Below, piece by piece: positions 8,475 to 17,237 of a stretch of DNA of 64,000 bases; within the stretch, counting starts at the first letter, position 1; each line of letters opens with the position of its first letter. Source of the stretch: Saprospira grandis str. Lewin (lineage in GTDB: Bacteria; Bacteroidota; Bacteroidia; Chitinophagales; Saprospiraceae); contig NC_016940.1 of NCBI RefSeq assembly GCF_000250635.1, forward strand, positions 3,844,501-3,908,500, written 5' to 3'. Under the pieces are notes generated by a model, which had not been told where the DNA came from, made no database searches, and saw only the letters and a program-made list of their open reading frames with translations. The position numbers and the translations under genes were made by a program.

Positions 8475-9227
8475 ATGGCAAATTCTAATAAAAGCATTAT
8501 TAATATTCAAGACATCAGCAAGGTTTACCAGATGGGGGGCCAAGAGGTGCGGGCCTTGCAATCAATTAGTTTGGATATTTACGAGAACGACTATGTCTCT
8601 TTGATGGGGCCTTCGGGCTCGGGCAAATCGACCCTAATGAATATGTTGGGTTGTTTGGATACGCCTAGCGGGGGGCATTATCTGCTCAATGGGGAGGATG
8701 TGAGTGGGATGACGGAGGATGAGCTGGCCGAGATTCGGAACCGAGAAATTGGTTTTGTTTTTCAGACCTTTAATTTGATTCCCCGCCTATCTTCTTTAGA
8801 AAATGTGGCCTTGCCCTTGATTTATGCGGGCATGAGCAAGCGCAAACGCCTAGAGCGGGCGGCCGAAGTTTTGACCGCTGTGGGTTTGGGCAGCCGTATG
8901 GACCACAAGCCCAATGAGCTTTCGGGGGGGCAGCGGCAGCGGGTGGCCGTGGCTCGGGCCTTGGTCAATAAACCCTCGATTATTTTGGCCGATGAACCCA
9001 CGGGAAACCTCGATAGCCGCACTTCGGTAGAAATTATGGCCCTTTTTGAGGAGCTGCATGCGCAGGGCAACACGATTATTGTGGTTACGCATGAGCCCGA
9101 TATTGCAGAGCATACCCACCGCATTATTCGCCTAAAAGATGGCTTGGTAGAAACCGATAATTACAACCAACAGCCTCGTTCGGCCAAAGAGCGATTGGAA
9201 GAAATGAAAGCCTTGAAAGGGGAGTAG
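8475..9227 (+). CDS. ABC transporter ATPase, MacB/LolD type
   Basis: 250-residue stand-alone ATPase. Walker [11 protein letters not shown]-loop [18 protein letters not shown], signature [15 protein letters not shown], Walker [13 protein letters not shown] and switch VVTHEPDIA are all present. The [20 protein letters not shown] stretch is typical of the LolD/MacB/FtsE class, which drives lipoprotein release or efflux with a separate FtsX-like permease; no permease gene lies next to it. A TTG frame begins at 8454, but the ATG at 8475 is preferred. About 20 C-terminal residues ([19 protein letters not shown]) are an added charged tail. Confidence 0.93.
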   Translation: MANSNKSIINIQDISKVYQMGGQEVRALQSISLDIYENDYVSLMGPSGSGKSTLMNMLGCLDTPSGGHYLLNGEDVSGMTEDELAEIRNREIGFVFQTFNLIPRLSSLENVALPLIYAGMSKRKRLERAAEVLTAVGLGSRMDHKPNELSGGQRQRVAVARALVNKPSIILADEPTGNLDSRTSVEIMALFEELHAQGNTIIVVTHEPDIAEHTHRIIRLKDGLVETDNYNQQPRSAKERLEEMKALKGE

Positions 9228-9236
9228 GATAGGGAT

Positions 9237-9548
9237 TTGGGGCCCGCGGCCGGCAAGCCGGCCGCCGCTATGCTGCGGGGCTCACAGGGCTGTTCGGCCC
9301 TTCGCTTTTTCGCTTTGCTCAAAAGCTCGGTCTGGCCTTCGGCCACCCCTCCGCAGCGCTGGGCCGCTCATCGGGGCGTTTTTACTTTGGGCCTTCTTCT
9401 TTGGCCCTTAAATCAATCTGGCTGAGGGGCTGTAGCAGGGCCGCCGCAGGCGGCAGACCAAAGCGGCGCAGCCGCTGCAGGGCCGAGCAGAGAGCGAGCT
9501 GCGCAATGGCCCGACCCAAGGCCGCAGGCCGCAGGGGCAGCCCCAAAA
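9237..9548. repeat. Two mosaic repeats head-to-head: subtype C forward, subtype B reverse
   Basis: 9237-9376 starts GGGGCCCGCGGCCGG, with GGGGCTCACAGGGCTGTTCG in place of the usual core, a 24-base hairpin around GCTTTTT, GGTCTGGCCTTCGGCC and the inner end GCAGCGCTGGGCC. 9420-9548 is the reverse subtype B ending GGCAGCCCCAAAAAA. The 43 bases between hold no gene. The pair gives one 0.3-kb unit with TTGGGGCC and CCCCAA outer ends. Confidence 0.82.
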
Positions 9549-9580
9549 AATAGAAATATGAAAACTTGAAATACAGGCGT

Positions 9581-9607
9581 AAAAAAAGCAGCCCTTGAGG
9601 GGCTGCT
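9581..9607 (-). terminator. Intrinsic terminator after the helicase gene
   Basis: Minus strand: AGCAGCCC / GGGCTGCT with a 5-base loop (arms 9600-9607 and 9587-9594), followed by T's (9581-9587). It is 12 bases beyond the stop of the 1481-residue gene. Confidence 0.8.
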
Positions 9608-9618
9608 TTTGGCTTAAC

Positions 9619-12600
9619 TTACTTTAGTTGGAAGCGAAGTTTTTTGTTATCGGCTTGAAGTTCTAGGACCTCCGTAGAGATAATGTGCAGGCTAAAATTG
9701 ATTTCGCTGGCCAGATAGCGGTCATTTTTGTGTTCAATTTCATAATCATCGGAGAGGAGTTTGGGGCTTTGGTTCCAATCGACGGTAAGGTCGACCTCTC
9801 CCTCTGGGCTACTCCAGCTAATTTTAAGTTTTTTGGGGTAGAATTTAAGTTTCATATCGCCCCATTTGGCCTCTAGTCGTTGTTTTTCGAAGTGCATGAG
9901 GCTTGGGCTAAAATCGGCTTGTTTGGGGTCGATGATAATGGGGAAGAGGTTTTCCCAGGCAGAAGTTTGTCCTTGTTTATTTTCGTTTAGTTCGTCTTGG
10001 TCCTTATTGCGTTTAATGCTTTGTTTGTAGCGCTGTAGGTCTTTATTGAACTGCTCTTTTCGTTTTCGGATATATGTTTTTATGTTGGGGTTGACGCTTT
10101 GGAGCTGTTCTTCAAACTTATCGCTAGGGCTGCCAAAGCGGCCTTTTTTGTAGGGGCGCATTTGGACCCATTCAAAGAAGTCGAAAACCTCTTCTTTATA
10201 TGTGGCAAAATTGCTCCAATCTTTGTCTATGGCCAAATCTTCTAGCCAGAGGCGCATACCGGCTAGCAATTCGCCTCGGAGGTTGGGGTCCATAGGTTCT
10301 TGTTCAATATTGAATCGCCAGGCATTGGGGTCTTTTTGCATAGCCATGCGTTCTTGGACCAACTTCAGGAATTTGGGGAGCAAGTAGGCCCGTTCTTTTT
10401 TCCCTCGAATTTTAGCGAAGAGGGGCAAAACGAGTTTATCAGAGAACAGTTCTTCTAGCTGTTTGTGGTCGGCTAAAATTTCGAGCAGCCAGCTTAGGTT
10501 TTTGCCTGCTTCTAGGCGTTCTAGGCGGTCCTCTTTTTCCAAATAATAGTCGAGGAGTTTGCGTTTGAGTGCAAGCTGTTGTTTACTTCGGTAGTTGATT
10601 TGGGTGTCTAGCGACAAGATATCGAACTTGATGTTTTGTTTGATATCGTGGGCCTCAATGATGGTGATATAGCGTTCTTCTTTTCGAATCATTAAGCGGA
10701 TGAGTTCTCTTTGCTGGGCTTCGCTATATTGTATATTGTCTCTTACTTTTAGCAACCAGATTCTGTAGAGTTCTTGTAGGAGGGCGGGTTCACGGACATT
10801 TCGGTCTAAAATGCGCACTTTTTCTTGTGGGTCTTTAGTCGTTCGGACTTGGGCGAGTAGTTTTTCGGTACTTTCCATTTTGGGGTCAACATACTGCCAA
10901 ATTTCAAGTGCTTCTTGGTATTTCTGCATTTGGAAGTATCTGTTGGCCAAATGCAGTTGTAGCTGTTTAGAAATTTCTTCTTCCTCTAGTTGGGCGATAT
11001 TTCGGGCCAGCAAGGCATAGCGATCAAAGCGGTTATTATCTTTTTGCTTTTGGAAAAAGGCCAATAACTGCTTTTGCATTTCGAGCAAAAGGGCTTGGCG
11101 TTTGGGATAGACCAGAGGGTCGAGCTCGAAAAACAATTTACTTTGCATATTTTGTTCTAGGCAGACGACCAGATTTCTTTCTTTAGGCTGTAGCATAAAG
11201 GTTAAGACTTTCTCCCAAAATTTATCATTCTGTTGTCTGGCTACCTTGAGGGCCTTGTCTAGTAGACAACCACAGAGGTAGGCTTCTAAAACGGCTTTCC
11301 TTTTGCCCATATCTGAGAATTTTTCAGCGGCGGCCTCATATTGGCCTTCGGCCAAGAGCATTTTGGCTTCCGACTCATTTCGCTTGCTGCTAATCTCTTT
11401 ATAGACATTATTGTATTCTGGATTATCGAGGGCTTTATTGTAAAAGTAGACCGCTTTGCGGTAGGCATTGGCCTCTATCTGCTTATGGTCCGCATTTTCG
11501 GCCTGTTGGCGGTGTTCTTCAGCAATTTCTAGAGGTTTTTGCTCAATATGATCGAGTTCTTGGGCGGGGGTGTTGAGTTGGATCAGGCGGTCTTCAAACT
11601 CAAAGTTGAGCCAGTCTTTATGGTTTTCTTGATTTTCTTCTAGCAATGTTCTGCCTTTTTGAAGAATGCTCCAAAGGGCCGAAATACCTGCTTGGCTATC
11701 AATAATATAAAGGCGGTCTTTGGCTCTGGTTAGGGCCACATAAAGCTTATTATAAAAATAGTTGAGTTTGAACTGTTGCTCATCGCTCAGTTGCTCAATA
11801 AGCAGGTCTAGGCTGAGCCCTTGCTCGGCCAAATAGGCCCCAAAGCCATAGAGAATAATGTTGGGGTACTCTAGTCCCTTGGCCGAAAGGGCCGTTTCTA
11901 GGTTAGAAATGGGTTTGTTCTTCGTTTCCTCCTGCCCAAAGGCTTGGGCCAAAGCCTCAAACATAGGAATAGCGCTCTCTTCTAGTTCGCTGAGTTGTAC
12001 GCCTTCTATACGGTCAAAGGGCAACAGAAAGGTGGTGGCATCTAAGCGCTTGAGCAGCTCGCTATTGACCTCCTGTTCTGCCGGGCCAAAACAAAAGACC
12101 GAGGGGGCCAGGCTCCCTTCTGCATCTTTATATACGGTTTGGGGGAGAATATCTTTGCTGGCGGGAAAATCTCTCCTTTTGTACTGAATAATATTGGCCA
12201 ACTGAATAATGCTACTGGTCGAGCGGTAGTTGTGGTGCAAAGGTTCAATATCAGGCGGAGACAAATGCTCTTGGCTGAGTTGTTCTTGCATTTCGCCCAA
12301 CAAATTGCCTAGACTTCCTTTGAGCAAGGCCCAGCGAAAACCTGTAGGATTGACCGCCTGAAAGGGGTCTCCTGCAAAAATGAGCGGCAACTGTCGAACA
12401 TCTTCTAAATTGAAGTTGCTGTACTGAGATAGACGCAGTAAGAGGTTGATTTCTAGCCGAGAAAAATCCTGTGACTCATCGCAAACTAAAAAACTATAGC
12501 TGCTATCGGTATACCAGCCTTTAATTAAAATTTCTCGAACAAGGTCTTGCTCATCCCAAAGCCCAAGTTCCTCACAACGGCGCTTATACCATTTGTAGGG

Positions 12601-14064
12601 CCCTTGATGTACCCGCTTAAAGAGCTCTGGATTGATAATTCTTCGGTCCTTTTTTTCAATTAAATTGAAGTCGTCCTCGCCCAAAATCTCTTTCTGATAG
12701 CCTTTGATATAGCTACGGATAATATACCAGGCCACTTCTGCCGAAACCTTGCTGGCGTCTTTACAGTCTGCGGCATACTCCTGAGAAAAGCGGGCAAAAT
12801 CAACATATTTTGGGGCTCTGTATTGCTGTCGGTCTTCACTGGCCTGTCGATAAATCTTTAGTAAGAGGTCTCTAAAAGAAGAAAAGAAGCGCTGAAAGTC
12901 TTCGGCCTGGATTTTCTTTTCTAATTCCATACTTTCTTCAGAAGAACTGCGCAAAAGGTTGCGAATCGTGTTCTCTGCTGCCTTGAGCAGTTTTTTATTA
13001 TAACTGAGGTAGAGTGGTGGATCAATATGTAGCGACCAGCCCTCAGCTGAAAGTTGAGCGGGTTTTTCTAAGTAGACCTTGAGAATATTGCGATATAAAT
13101 AGTAGAGCATGGTCGATTTTCCACTACCCGCTTGCCCATCAATCATTAGCGGGAAGTCAAATGTACGCAAAAGCTGCTCCTGCTCTGGGCTAAGGGCCAA
13201 GTTGATGTTTTCTTTAAAGTCTTGAATTTGTTTGGGCACAATCATTTCCCAAAGTTCATCAGAATATAAGACCTCCTCTCCATAGGCCCGAACCGCCAAA
13301 CGGTCTAGCTTTTTGGCCTGACTGTCTTCTTCAAAACTAATGAGCTGCTCTTCAAAGGTGGTTAGATAGTTTTGCATTTCTGCTTTGGTCCCAAAGGCAT
13401 AAAGTAGGTAGCCCACCCGCTGCTCGCTTTCGTCCTGGGCCAATTGAGCCGCCAAAATATAATGCCCTTCCTTGCCAAAGATCAGGCTGTTGTGATTATA
13501 CTCCTTATAATCGTAGCTGTCTAAATTGGCTTCAATTAGGTCATAGAGAAAGACCTTGATCCTAGAACTCGCATTAAAGTGCTTCCTAATGGTTTTGCGC
13601 CAGTTTTTGGCCTCAAAAAAAGAAAGTATGGGCTTTTCGTTTTTTACCTCTTGTAGCATTTTGTCAAAAGGAACAGGTAGCGGCTCCCGCAAGCTCTGCA
13701 TTTCATTATGTACACTCCTTTGCTGCGCTTTTAGCGCCTCCACATCTTCCAAAAAATGCTTGTTGTACCAACTCTCTATGTCTGTGACTATCTTGTCGTA
13801 GTCATTGCTTTTTCGCTTGAACAACTCCAGAAAAAAGAGCTGATCTGCTTCAAATTTATAAATCAGCCGATAGACGTTCTCCGAACGGCCAACCTTTTCT
13901 TTGTGTAAGCCACTTTTTAGGCGTAGGGCCTGAAACCGACTGCCGTTCCAATCAAAGTTCTCTTTGAGAAACTGAATCTTTTTGCGAATTCGACTTTGGT
14001 CTTCCTGCGATAAATTCTTAAGTCCTTCTTCAAAAGTAGGGTGCAAATGATGCGGGTAAGTCAT
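9619..14064 (-). CDS. Giant SF1 helicase with N-terminal RelE-like domain and helical-repeat tail
   Basis: 1481 residues. Residues 7-92 have the pattern of the RelE/ParE toxin fold (FEEGLKNLSQEDQ, then RSENVYRLIYKFEADQLFF and FKRKSNDYDKI). Residues about 295-790 are a UvrD-like SF1 helicase: Walker A GQAGSGKST (310-318), motif II CDESQDF (528-534), motif III AGDPFQAVNPTGF (564-576), motif IV NYRS (612-615), motif V SAKGLEYPNIILYG (727-740), motif VI VALTRAKDRL (776-785). From about 850 onward it is largely helical with TPR-like pairs (KAVYFYNKALDNPEY, LLAEGQYEAAAEKF). All ATPase motifs look intact, so it should bind and move on nucleic acid in the cytoplasm. The layout recalls TRANK1-type helicases. 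It stands alone with its own terminator. Role in repair, RNA decay or defence is not decidable. Confidence 0.9.
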   Translation of the reverse strand: MTYPHHLHPTFEEGLKNLSQEDQSRIRKKIQFLKENFDWNGSRFQALRLKSGLHKEKVGRSENVYRLIYKFEADQLFFLELFKRKSNDYDKIVTDIESWYNKHFLEDVEALKAQQRSVHNEMQSLREPLPVPFDKMLQEVKNEKPILSFFEAKNWRKTIRKHFNASSRIKVFLYDLIEANLDSYDYKEYNHNSLIFGKEGHYILAAQLAQDESEQRVGYLLYAFGTKAEMQNYLTTFEEQLISFEEDSQAKKLDRLAVRAYGEEVLYSDELWEMIVPKQIQDFKENINLALSPEQEQLLRTFDFPLMIDGQAGSGKSTMLYYLYRNILKVYLEKPAQLSAEGWSLHIDPPLYLSYNKKLLKAAENTIRNLLRSSSEESMELEKKIQAEDFQRFFSSFRDLLLKIYRQASEDRQQYRAPKYVDFARFSQEYAADCKDASKVSAEVAWYIIRSYIKGYQKEILGEDDFNLIEKKDRRIINPELFKRVHQGPYKWYKRRCEELGLWDEQDLVREILIKGWYTDSSYSFLVCDESQDFSRLEINLLLRLSQYSNFNLEDVRQLPLIFAGDPFQAVNPTGFRWALLKGSLGNLLGEMQEQLSQEHLSPPDIEPLHHNYRSTSSIIQLANIIQYKRRDFPASKDILPQTVYKDAEGSLAPSVFCFGPAEQEVNSELLKRLDATTFLLPFDRIEGVQLSELEESAIPMFEALAQAFGQEETKNKPISNLETALSAKGLEYPNIILYGFGAYLAEQGLSLDLLIEQLSDEQQFKLNYFYNKLYVALTRAKDRLYIIDSQAGISALWSILQKGRTLLEENQENHKDWLNFEFEDRLIQLNTPAQELDHIEQKPLEIAEEHRQQAENADHKQIEANAYRKAVYFYNKALDNPEYNNVYKEISSKRNESEAKMLLAEGQYEAAAEKFSDMGKRKAVLEAYLCGCLLDKALKVARQQNDKFWEKVLTFMLQPKERNLVVCLEQNMQSKLFFELDPLVYPKRQALLLEMQKQLLAFFQKQKDNNRFDRYALLARNIAQLEEEEISKQLQLHLANRYFQMQKYQEALEIWQYVDPKMESTEKLLAQVRTTKDPQEKVRILDRNVREPALLQELYRIWLLKVRDNIQYSEAQQRELIRLMIRKEERYITIIEAHDIKQNIKFDILSLDTQINYRSKQQLALKRKLLDYYLEKEDRLERLEAGKNLSWLLEILADHKQLEELFSDKLVLPLFAKIRGKKERAYLLPKFLKLVQERMAMQKDPNAWRFNIEQEPMDPNLRGELLAGMRLWLEDLAIDKDWSNFATYKEEVFDFFEWVQMRPYKKGRFGSPSDKFEEQLQSVNPNIKTYIRKRKEQFNKDLQRYKQSIKRNKDQDELNENKQGQTSAWENLFPIIIDPKQADFSPSLMHFEKQRLEAKWGDMKLKFYPKKLKISWSSPEGEVDLTVDWNQSPKLLSDDYEIEHKNDRYLASEINFSLHIISTEVLELQADNKKLRFQLK

Positions 14065-14383
14065 AATCTTATTGTTTGAGGTAAAAAAAAAGCCTAGCCG
14101 CCATTTGGCAGCCAGACCCAGTTATAAAGTAGCTGGCAGAAACGCTTGCTGCGCTCCTGCTTCTGTATTTAAATAGATGGCAAACTTAGCCGAAAAGGCA
14201 AAGTCGCTGATTGTCTTAGGTGTTTTGGGTCTTTCTTAAATATAAAGGCATTTTAGCTAAAGCGCAACTAAGGCTATGCTTTTTTTAAGAAGGCTTTATT
14301 CGTCAGCCTATTTTGTCCAGTTTTAAGCTAGAAAAATGAAGGAAAACCCTTATCTTCGTCAGCTAAACACACTATAAGAGAAA
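14065..14383. other. Divergent intergenic region, no gene seen
   Basis: 319 bases between the helicase and the STAS-like gene. It holds CAAACTTA at 14181-14188 (TAAGTTTG on the minus strand, matching TAnnTTTG) that could drive the helicase, and TATCTTCG at 14351-14358, a near match on the plus strand. Neither has a clear -33 box. Confidence 0.4.
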
Positions 14384-14782
14384 ATGGAAAAAAAAGTACG
14401 ATTAAAAAAAAGCTGGCTGATTGTAGATGAAGCTAATGGAATTGTTATCCAAAGAATGGATGAGGGCGCTTATCTGGAAGCCCAAGATTCCTACGATTGC
14501 TTTGATCAGTGTTTTCAGCTCAAGGGAAAAGAACCTATTTATTTCCTTTCCGATATGCGTGCAGTAAAAGGAATGAGCAAAGAAGCCCGTAAAGTGACTG
14601 CCGCAGATGCCAAGGACGCAAACTTTCATGCCGTGGCCGCATTGATCAATAGCGGAGCATCTAAAATTCTAGGCAATTTTATGATTCGCATCAACAAACA
14701 TAAGCATCCCATCAAGATGTTTACTAATGAGGCCGAAGCTATCGCCTGGCTGAAAAAACAAAGAGAAGCCGCTGGCCTTTAG
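14384..14782 (+). CDS. STAS/SpoIIAA-like protein (DUF7793-type)
   Basis: 132 residues, no signal peptide. The sequence PIYFLSDMRAVKGMSKEARKVTAAD, then HAVAALINSGASKILGNFMIRINKHKHPIKMFTNEAEAIAWLK, matches the Bacteroidota family of small STAS/SpoIIAA-like proteins in which a central DMR strand-turn is followed by a helix and a C-terminal EAxxWL helix. Members are thought to act as regulatory or binding modules; no catalytic residues are visible. Single gene closed by a strong terminator. Confidence 0.7.
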   Translation: MEKKVRLKKSWLIVDEANGIVIQRMDEGAYLEAQDSYDCFDQCFQLKGKEPIYFLSDMRAVKGMSKEARKVTAADAKDANFHAVAALINSGASKILGNFMIRINKHKHPIKMFTNEAEAIAWLKKQREAAGL

Positions 14783-14805
14783 GCCCAAATTTGCGTCAAA
14801 AAAAG

Positions 14806-14838
14806 AAAAAGCCAAGGACAAGTGTCCTTGGCTTTTTT
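14806..14838. terminator. Bidirectional intrinsic terminator
   Basis: AAAAAGCCAAGGAC, loop AAGT, GTCCTTGGCTTTTTT: a perfect 14-base inverted repeat between convergent genes, with T's after the stem on both strands. Confidence 0.92.
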
Positions 14839-14849
14839 GCTTTAGGGTA

Positions 14850-15929
14850 CTATTTTTTTTGTCCTAAAACTCGCAAACAACGCAAATGCGACTGCAGGGC
14901 CTTAAAAAAACTAGGGTGCTCATGATAGGGTAGACCAAATTCGGCTGCCGTTTGCTGGACAATAGGAGCCAGTTTGGGATAATGCACATGAGAAATATGT
15001 GGAAAAAGATGGTGCTCAATCTGGTAGTTGAGTCCCCCAATACACCAAGATATCCAGGCTTTTCCTCTAGAAAAATTGGCTGTGGTTTCTAGCTGATGGG
15101 CCATCCAGCTTTTCGCAAGACGCCCATTTTCATCGGCCTGAGGATAATCTGGTCCCTCTACCACATGCGCCAACTGAAAAATACTAGAGAGCAGAAAACC
15201 CGCCACCAAATGCATGAGCAGAAAGCCCAAAATGACCGCCAAAGCAGGGATCCCCAAAATAAAAATGGGCAAAATAAACTGCACAAAAAGATAGGCTAGC
15301 TTAAAAGAAATCAGTTTTGCCCAAACCGCCAAGGGCTTTTTGCCCAAAAGCAAATTCTTTTTGGTATAACGGTAGAGCGACTGATAATCGCCCCAAATAA
15401 TCCAGCTCAAAGTGAGCAAACTATAGATTGGTAAGGCATAAATATGCTGGTAACGATGTACCGCCCGCCAAGGCTCCTCGGGCTCCAAACGCAAAATCGC
15501 CTTATGGCTAATGTCTTCATCCCAACCCGAAATATTCGTGTAGCTATGGTGCAAAACATTATGCTGCACCTGCCAATTAAAAGAAGACCCCCCCACCAAC
15601 TCCATACTATGGGCAAATAGGCGATTGACCCAAGATTTTGATGAAAAAGAGGCATGCACGGCATCGTGCATCACACTCACTCCAATGCCAACCATCCCCA
15701 AACCCATCAAAAAGTAGAGGCCCAAAATAAGGACATAATGACTAGGCTGAAAAATAAAAAGAGCCAATAAAGGCAGTACATAAAGGGCCAACATCAAAAC
15801 TGCTTTTAAGTACAATTGCCGATTCCCAGAGGGCCGCTTTTCCTGCTCTGCAAAATAATCTTGTACCCGCGCCTTGAGCTGGCGCACAAATTCGAGCTGC
15901 TGGCTCTTGTCAAATTTTAGTGCTTTCAT
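14850..15929 (-). CDS. Membrane fatty acid desaturase
   Basis: 359 residues from the ATG at 15929 (MKALKFDKSQQ); an earlier TTG at 15977 is rejected. The three histidine boxes of acyl-lipid/acyl-CoA desaturases are present: HDAVH, HNVLHH and QIEHH, bound to a di-iron centre. Hydrophobic segments (YLKAVLMLALYVLPLLALFIF, LGLYFLMGLGMVGIGVSV, LAYLFVQFILPIFILGI, LLMHLVAGFLLSSIF) give four or more membrane passes. QIEHH, with Gln in place of His, is typical of front-end (delta-5/6) desaturases, but no cytochrome b5 domain is fused. It probably introduces double bonds into membrane lipids. It shares a terminator with the convergent STAS-like gene. Confidence 0.92.
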   Translation of the reverse strand: MKALKFDKSQQLEFVRQLKARVQDYFAEQEKRPSGNRQLYLKAVLMLALYVLPLLALFIFQPSHYVLILGLYFLMGLGMVGIGVSVMHDAVHASFSSKSWVNRLFAHSMELVGGSSFNWQVQHNVLHHSYTNISGWDEDISHKAILRLEPEEPWRAVHRYQHIYALPIYSLLTLSWIIWGDYQSLYRYTKKNLLLGKKPLAVWAKLISFKLAYLFVQFILPIFILGIPALAVILGFLLMHLVAGFLLSSIFQLAHVVEGPDYPQADENGRLAKSWMAHQLETTANFSRGKAWISWCIGGLNYQIEHHLFPHISHVHYPKLAPIVQQTAAEFGLPYHEHPSFFKALQSHLRCLRVLGQKK

Positions 15930-16035
15930 GATTTCAATTAAAGTTGTTTCTGCCCAAAAGATGAACCCTATCCCCAAGCCCCTATAAATTGAACAAGCTT
16001 TTAGTTTTTTTTAACAGCTAGGAGGATAAAGGGAG

Positions 16036-16222
16036 GGATTTGGGGCCCGCGGCCGGCTAGGCTCCGCCTAGGTCGGCCGCCGCTATGCTGCGGGGCTCAC
16101 AGGGCTGTTCGGCCCTTCGCAAAACTTCGCTAAGGCTCGTTTTGCTCGGTCTGGCCTTCGGCCACCCGCTCCGCAGCGCTGGGCCTGTTTGGCCTTCGGC
16201 CATGGCGGCTTCGCCGCTTCTT
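16036..16222 (+). repeat. GC-rich mosaic repeat, subtype C, forward
   Basis: Starts TTTGGGGCCCGCGGCCGG, has GGGGCTCACAGGGCTGTTCG in the core position, a hairpin AAAACTTCGCTAAGGCTCGTTTT, GGTCTGGCCTTCGGCC, GCAGCGCTGGGCC and an extra GGCCTTCGGCC hairpin. Left partner of the reverse subtype-B copy at 17038-17178. Confidence 0.82.
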
Positions 16223-16479
16223 TGCTGCTTAGATTTGGAAAAGGGAAACTGTTTAACATTTTGTGTTTCTCCTTTTTGCTGCCTAGGGGCTTGTCCCTAG
16301 GCGACTATTGGCTAAATCCCAACAAGCTAAAGGCCCAAGTTTTATTTTAATACACAAAATCCTGAAGAGTACATTATTCCTCTTCTTTAGTCTTTGGTTC
16401 TACTCATTTACTGTTGCTATGCAGTAGCTGTACTGCTCTGATGCGGTCCTTTACTGTATGATAGAGGTGGTTGAAGTCC
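16223..16479. other. Non-coding spacer with one palindrome
   Basis: Between the subtype-C repeat and the tandem array. Contains GCCTAGGG-GCTTGT-CCCTAGGC (16281-16302), a perfect 8-base stem also seen in similar form near 44605-44625. No gene is seen. Confidence 0.5.
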
Positions 16480-17023
16480 ATCATATAGGTTATGGGAGTC
16501 CATTATATAGGTTGTGGAAGTCCATCGTATAGGTTGTAAGACCCCAAATAGACGTCACTGGACGTCTATTTGGAGGTCCCTAGACCTACTTAATGGGGTT
16601 GAGGAACGTACCCAATGGGGTATAGGGACCTATCTAATGGAGTATAGGAACGTACCCAATGGAGTTCAGAACGTATCTAATGGGGTATAGCGACGTATCT
16701 GATGGAGTTCAGGACGTACCCAATGGGGTTTAGGGACGTATCTGATGGAGTTCAGGACGTACCCAATGGGGTATAGGGACGTATCTGATGGAGTTCAGGA
16801 CGTACCCAATGGGGTATAGGGACGTATCTGATGGAGTTCAGGACGTACCCAATGGGGTTTAGGGACGTATCTGATGGAGTTCAGGACGTACCCAATGAGG
16901 TATAGGGACGTATCTGATGGAGTTTAGGACGTACCCAATGGGGTTTAGGGACGTATCTGATGGAGTTTAGGACGTACCCAATGAGGTATAGGGACGTATC
17001 TGATGGAGTTCAGGACGTACCTG
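16480..17023. repeat. 43-bp tandem array with nested 21/22-bp half units
   Basis: From 16692 the sequence repeats every 43 bases (GACGTATCT at 16692, 16735, 16778, 16821, 16864, 16907, 16950, 16993). Each unit joins two related halves, GACGTATCTGATGGAGTTCAG and GACGTACCCAATGGGGTTTAG-like. Upstream, 16480-16690, are degenerate half units in two flavours (AGTCCATCATATAGGTTATGG type, then ACGTACCCAATGGGGT type). No open frame suggests coding. Confidence 0.88.
16540..16578. repeat. Long perfect inverted repeat inside the array's degenerate end
   Basis: CCAAATAGACGTC (16544-16556), loop ACTG, GACGTCTATTTGG (16561-16573), extended by GACC / GGTC with one bulged A. It separates the two flavours of degenerate half units. 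There is no T-run, so it is not an intrinsic terminator. Confidence 0.85.
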
Positions 17024-17037
17024 CTGCAGTAAACAGG

Positions 17038-17178
17038 GCGCAAAGCGCCCGCAGGCTGAGGGATGGATAGCAGTGGCCGCAGGCCAGACCGAGGCGGCAG
17101 AGCCGCCGAAGGGCCGAGCAAACCTGCGAGCTGCGGCACAGCCCGACCCGAGCGAAGCGAGTGGGCAGCCCCAAAAAA
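17038..17178 (-). repeat. GC-rich mosaic repeat, subtype B, reverse
   Basis: Reads GGGCGCAAAGCGCCC, GCAGGCTGAGGGATGGATAG, GTGGCCGCAGGCC, CAGACCGAG, hairpin GGCGGCAGAGCCGCC, GGGCCGAGCAAACCTGCGAG, and ends GGGCAGCCCCAAAAAAA. Right partner of 16036-16222 around the 43-bp array. Confidence 0.85.
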
Positions 17179-17205
17179 AGCCCCAGTAGAATAAACTACT
17201 AGGGC
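17173..17205 (-). terminator. Intrinsic terminator after the receptor pseudogene
   Basis: Minus strand: GCCCTAGTAG / CTACTGGGGC (arms 17196-17205 and 17180-17189, one mismatch), loop TTTATT, then seven T that overlap the repeat's A-run. Confidence 0.75.
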
Positions 17206-17237
17206 AGAAAAGGTAAATATCAACTTCTCTAATTGAC

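Noticed and set aside
10202-13801. Forward-strand open frames opposite the helicase gene
   Set aside because: Antisense shadows of a long gene whose frame carries all helicase motifs.
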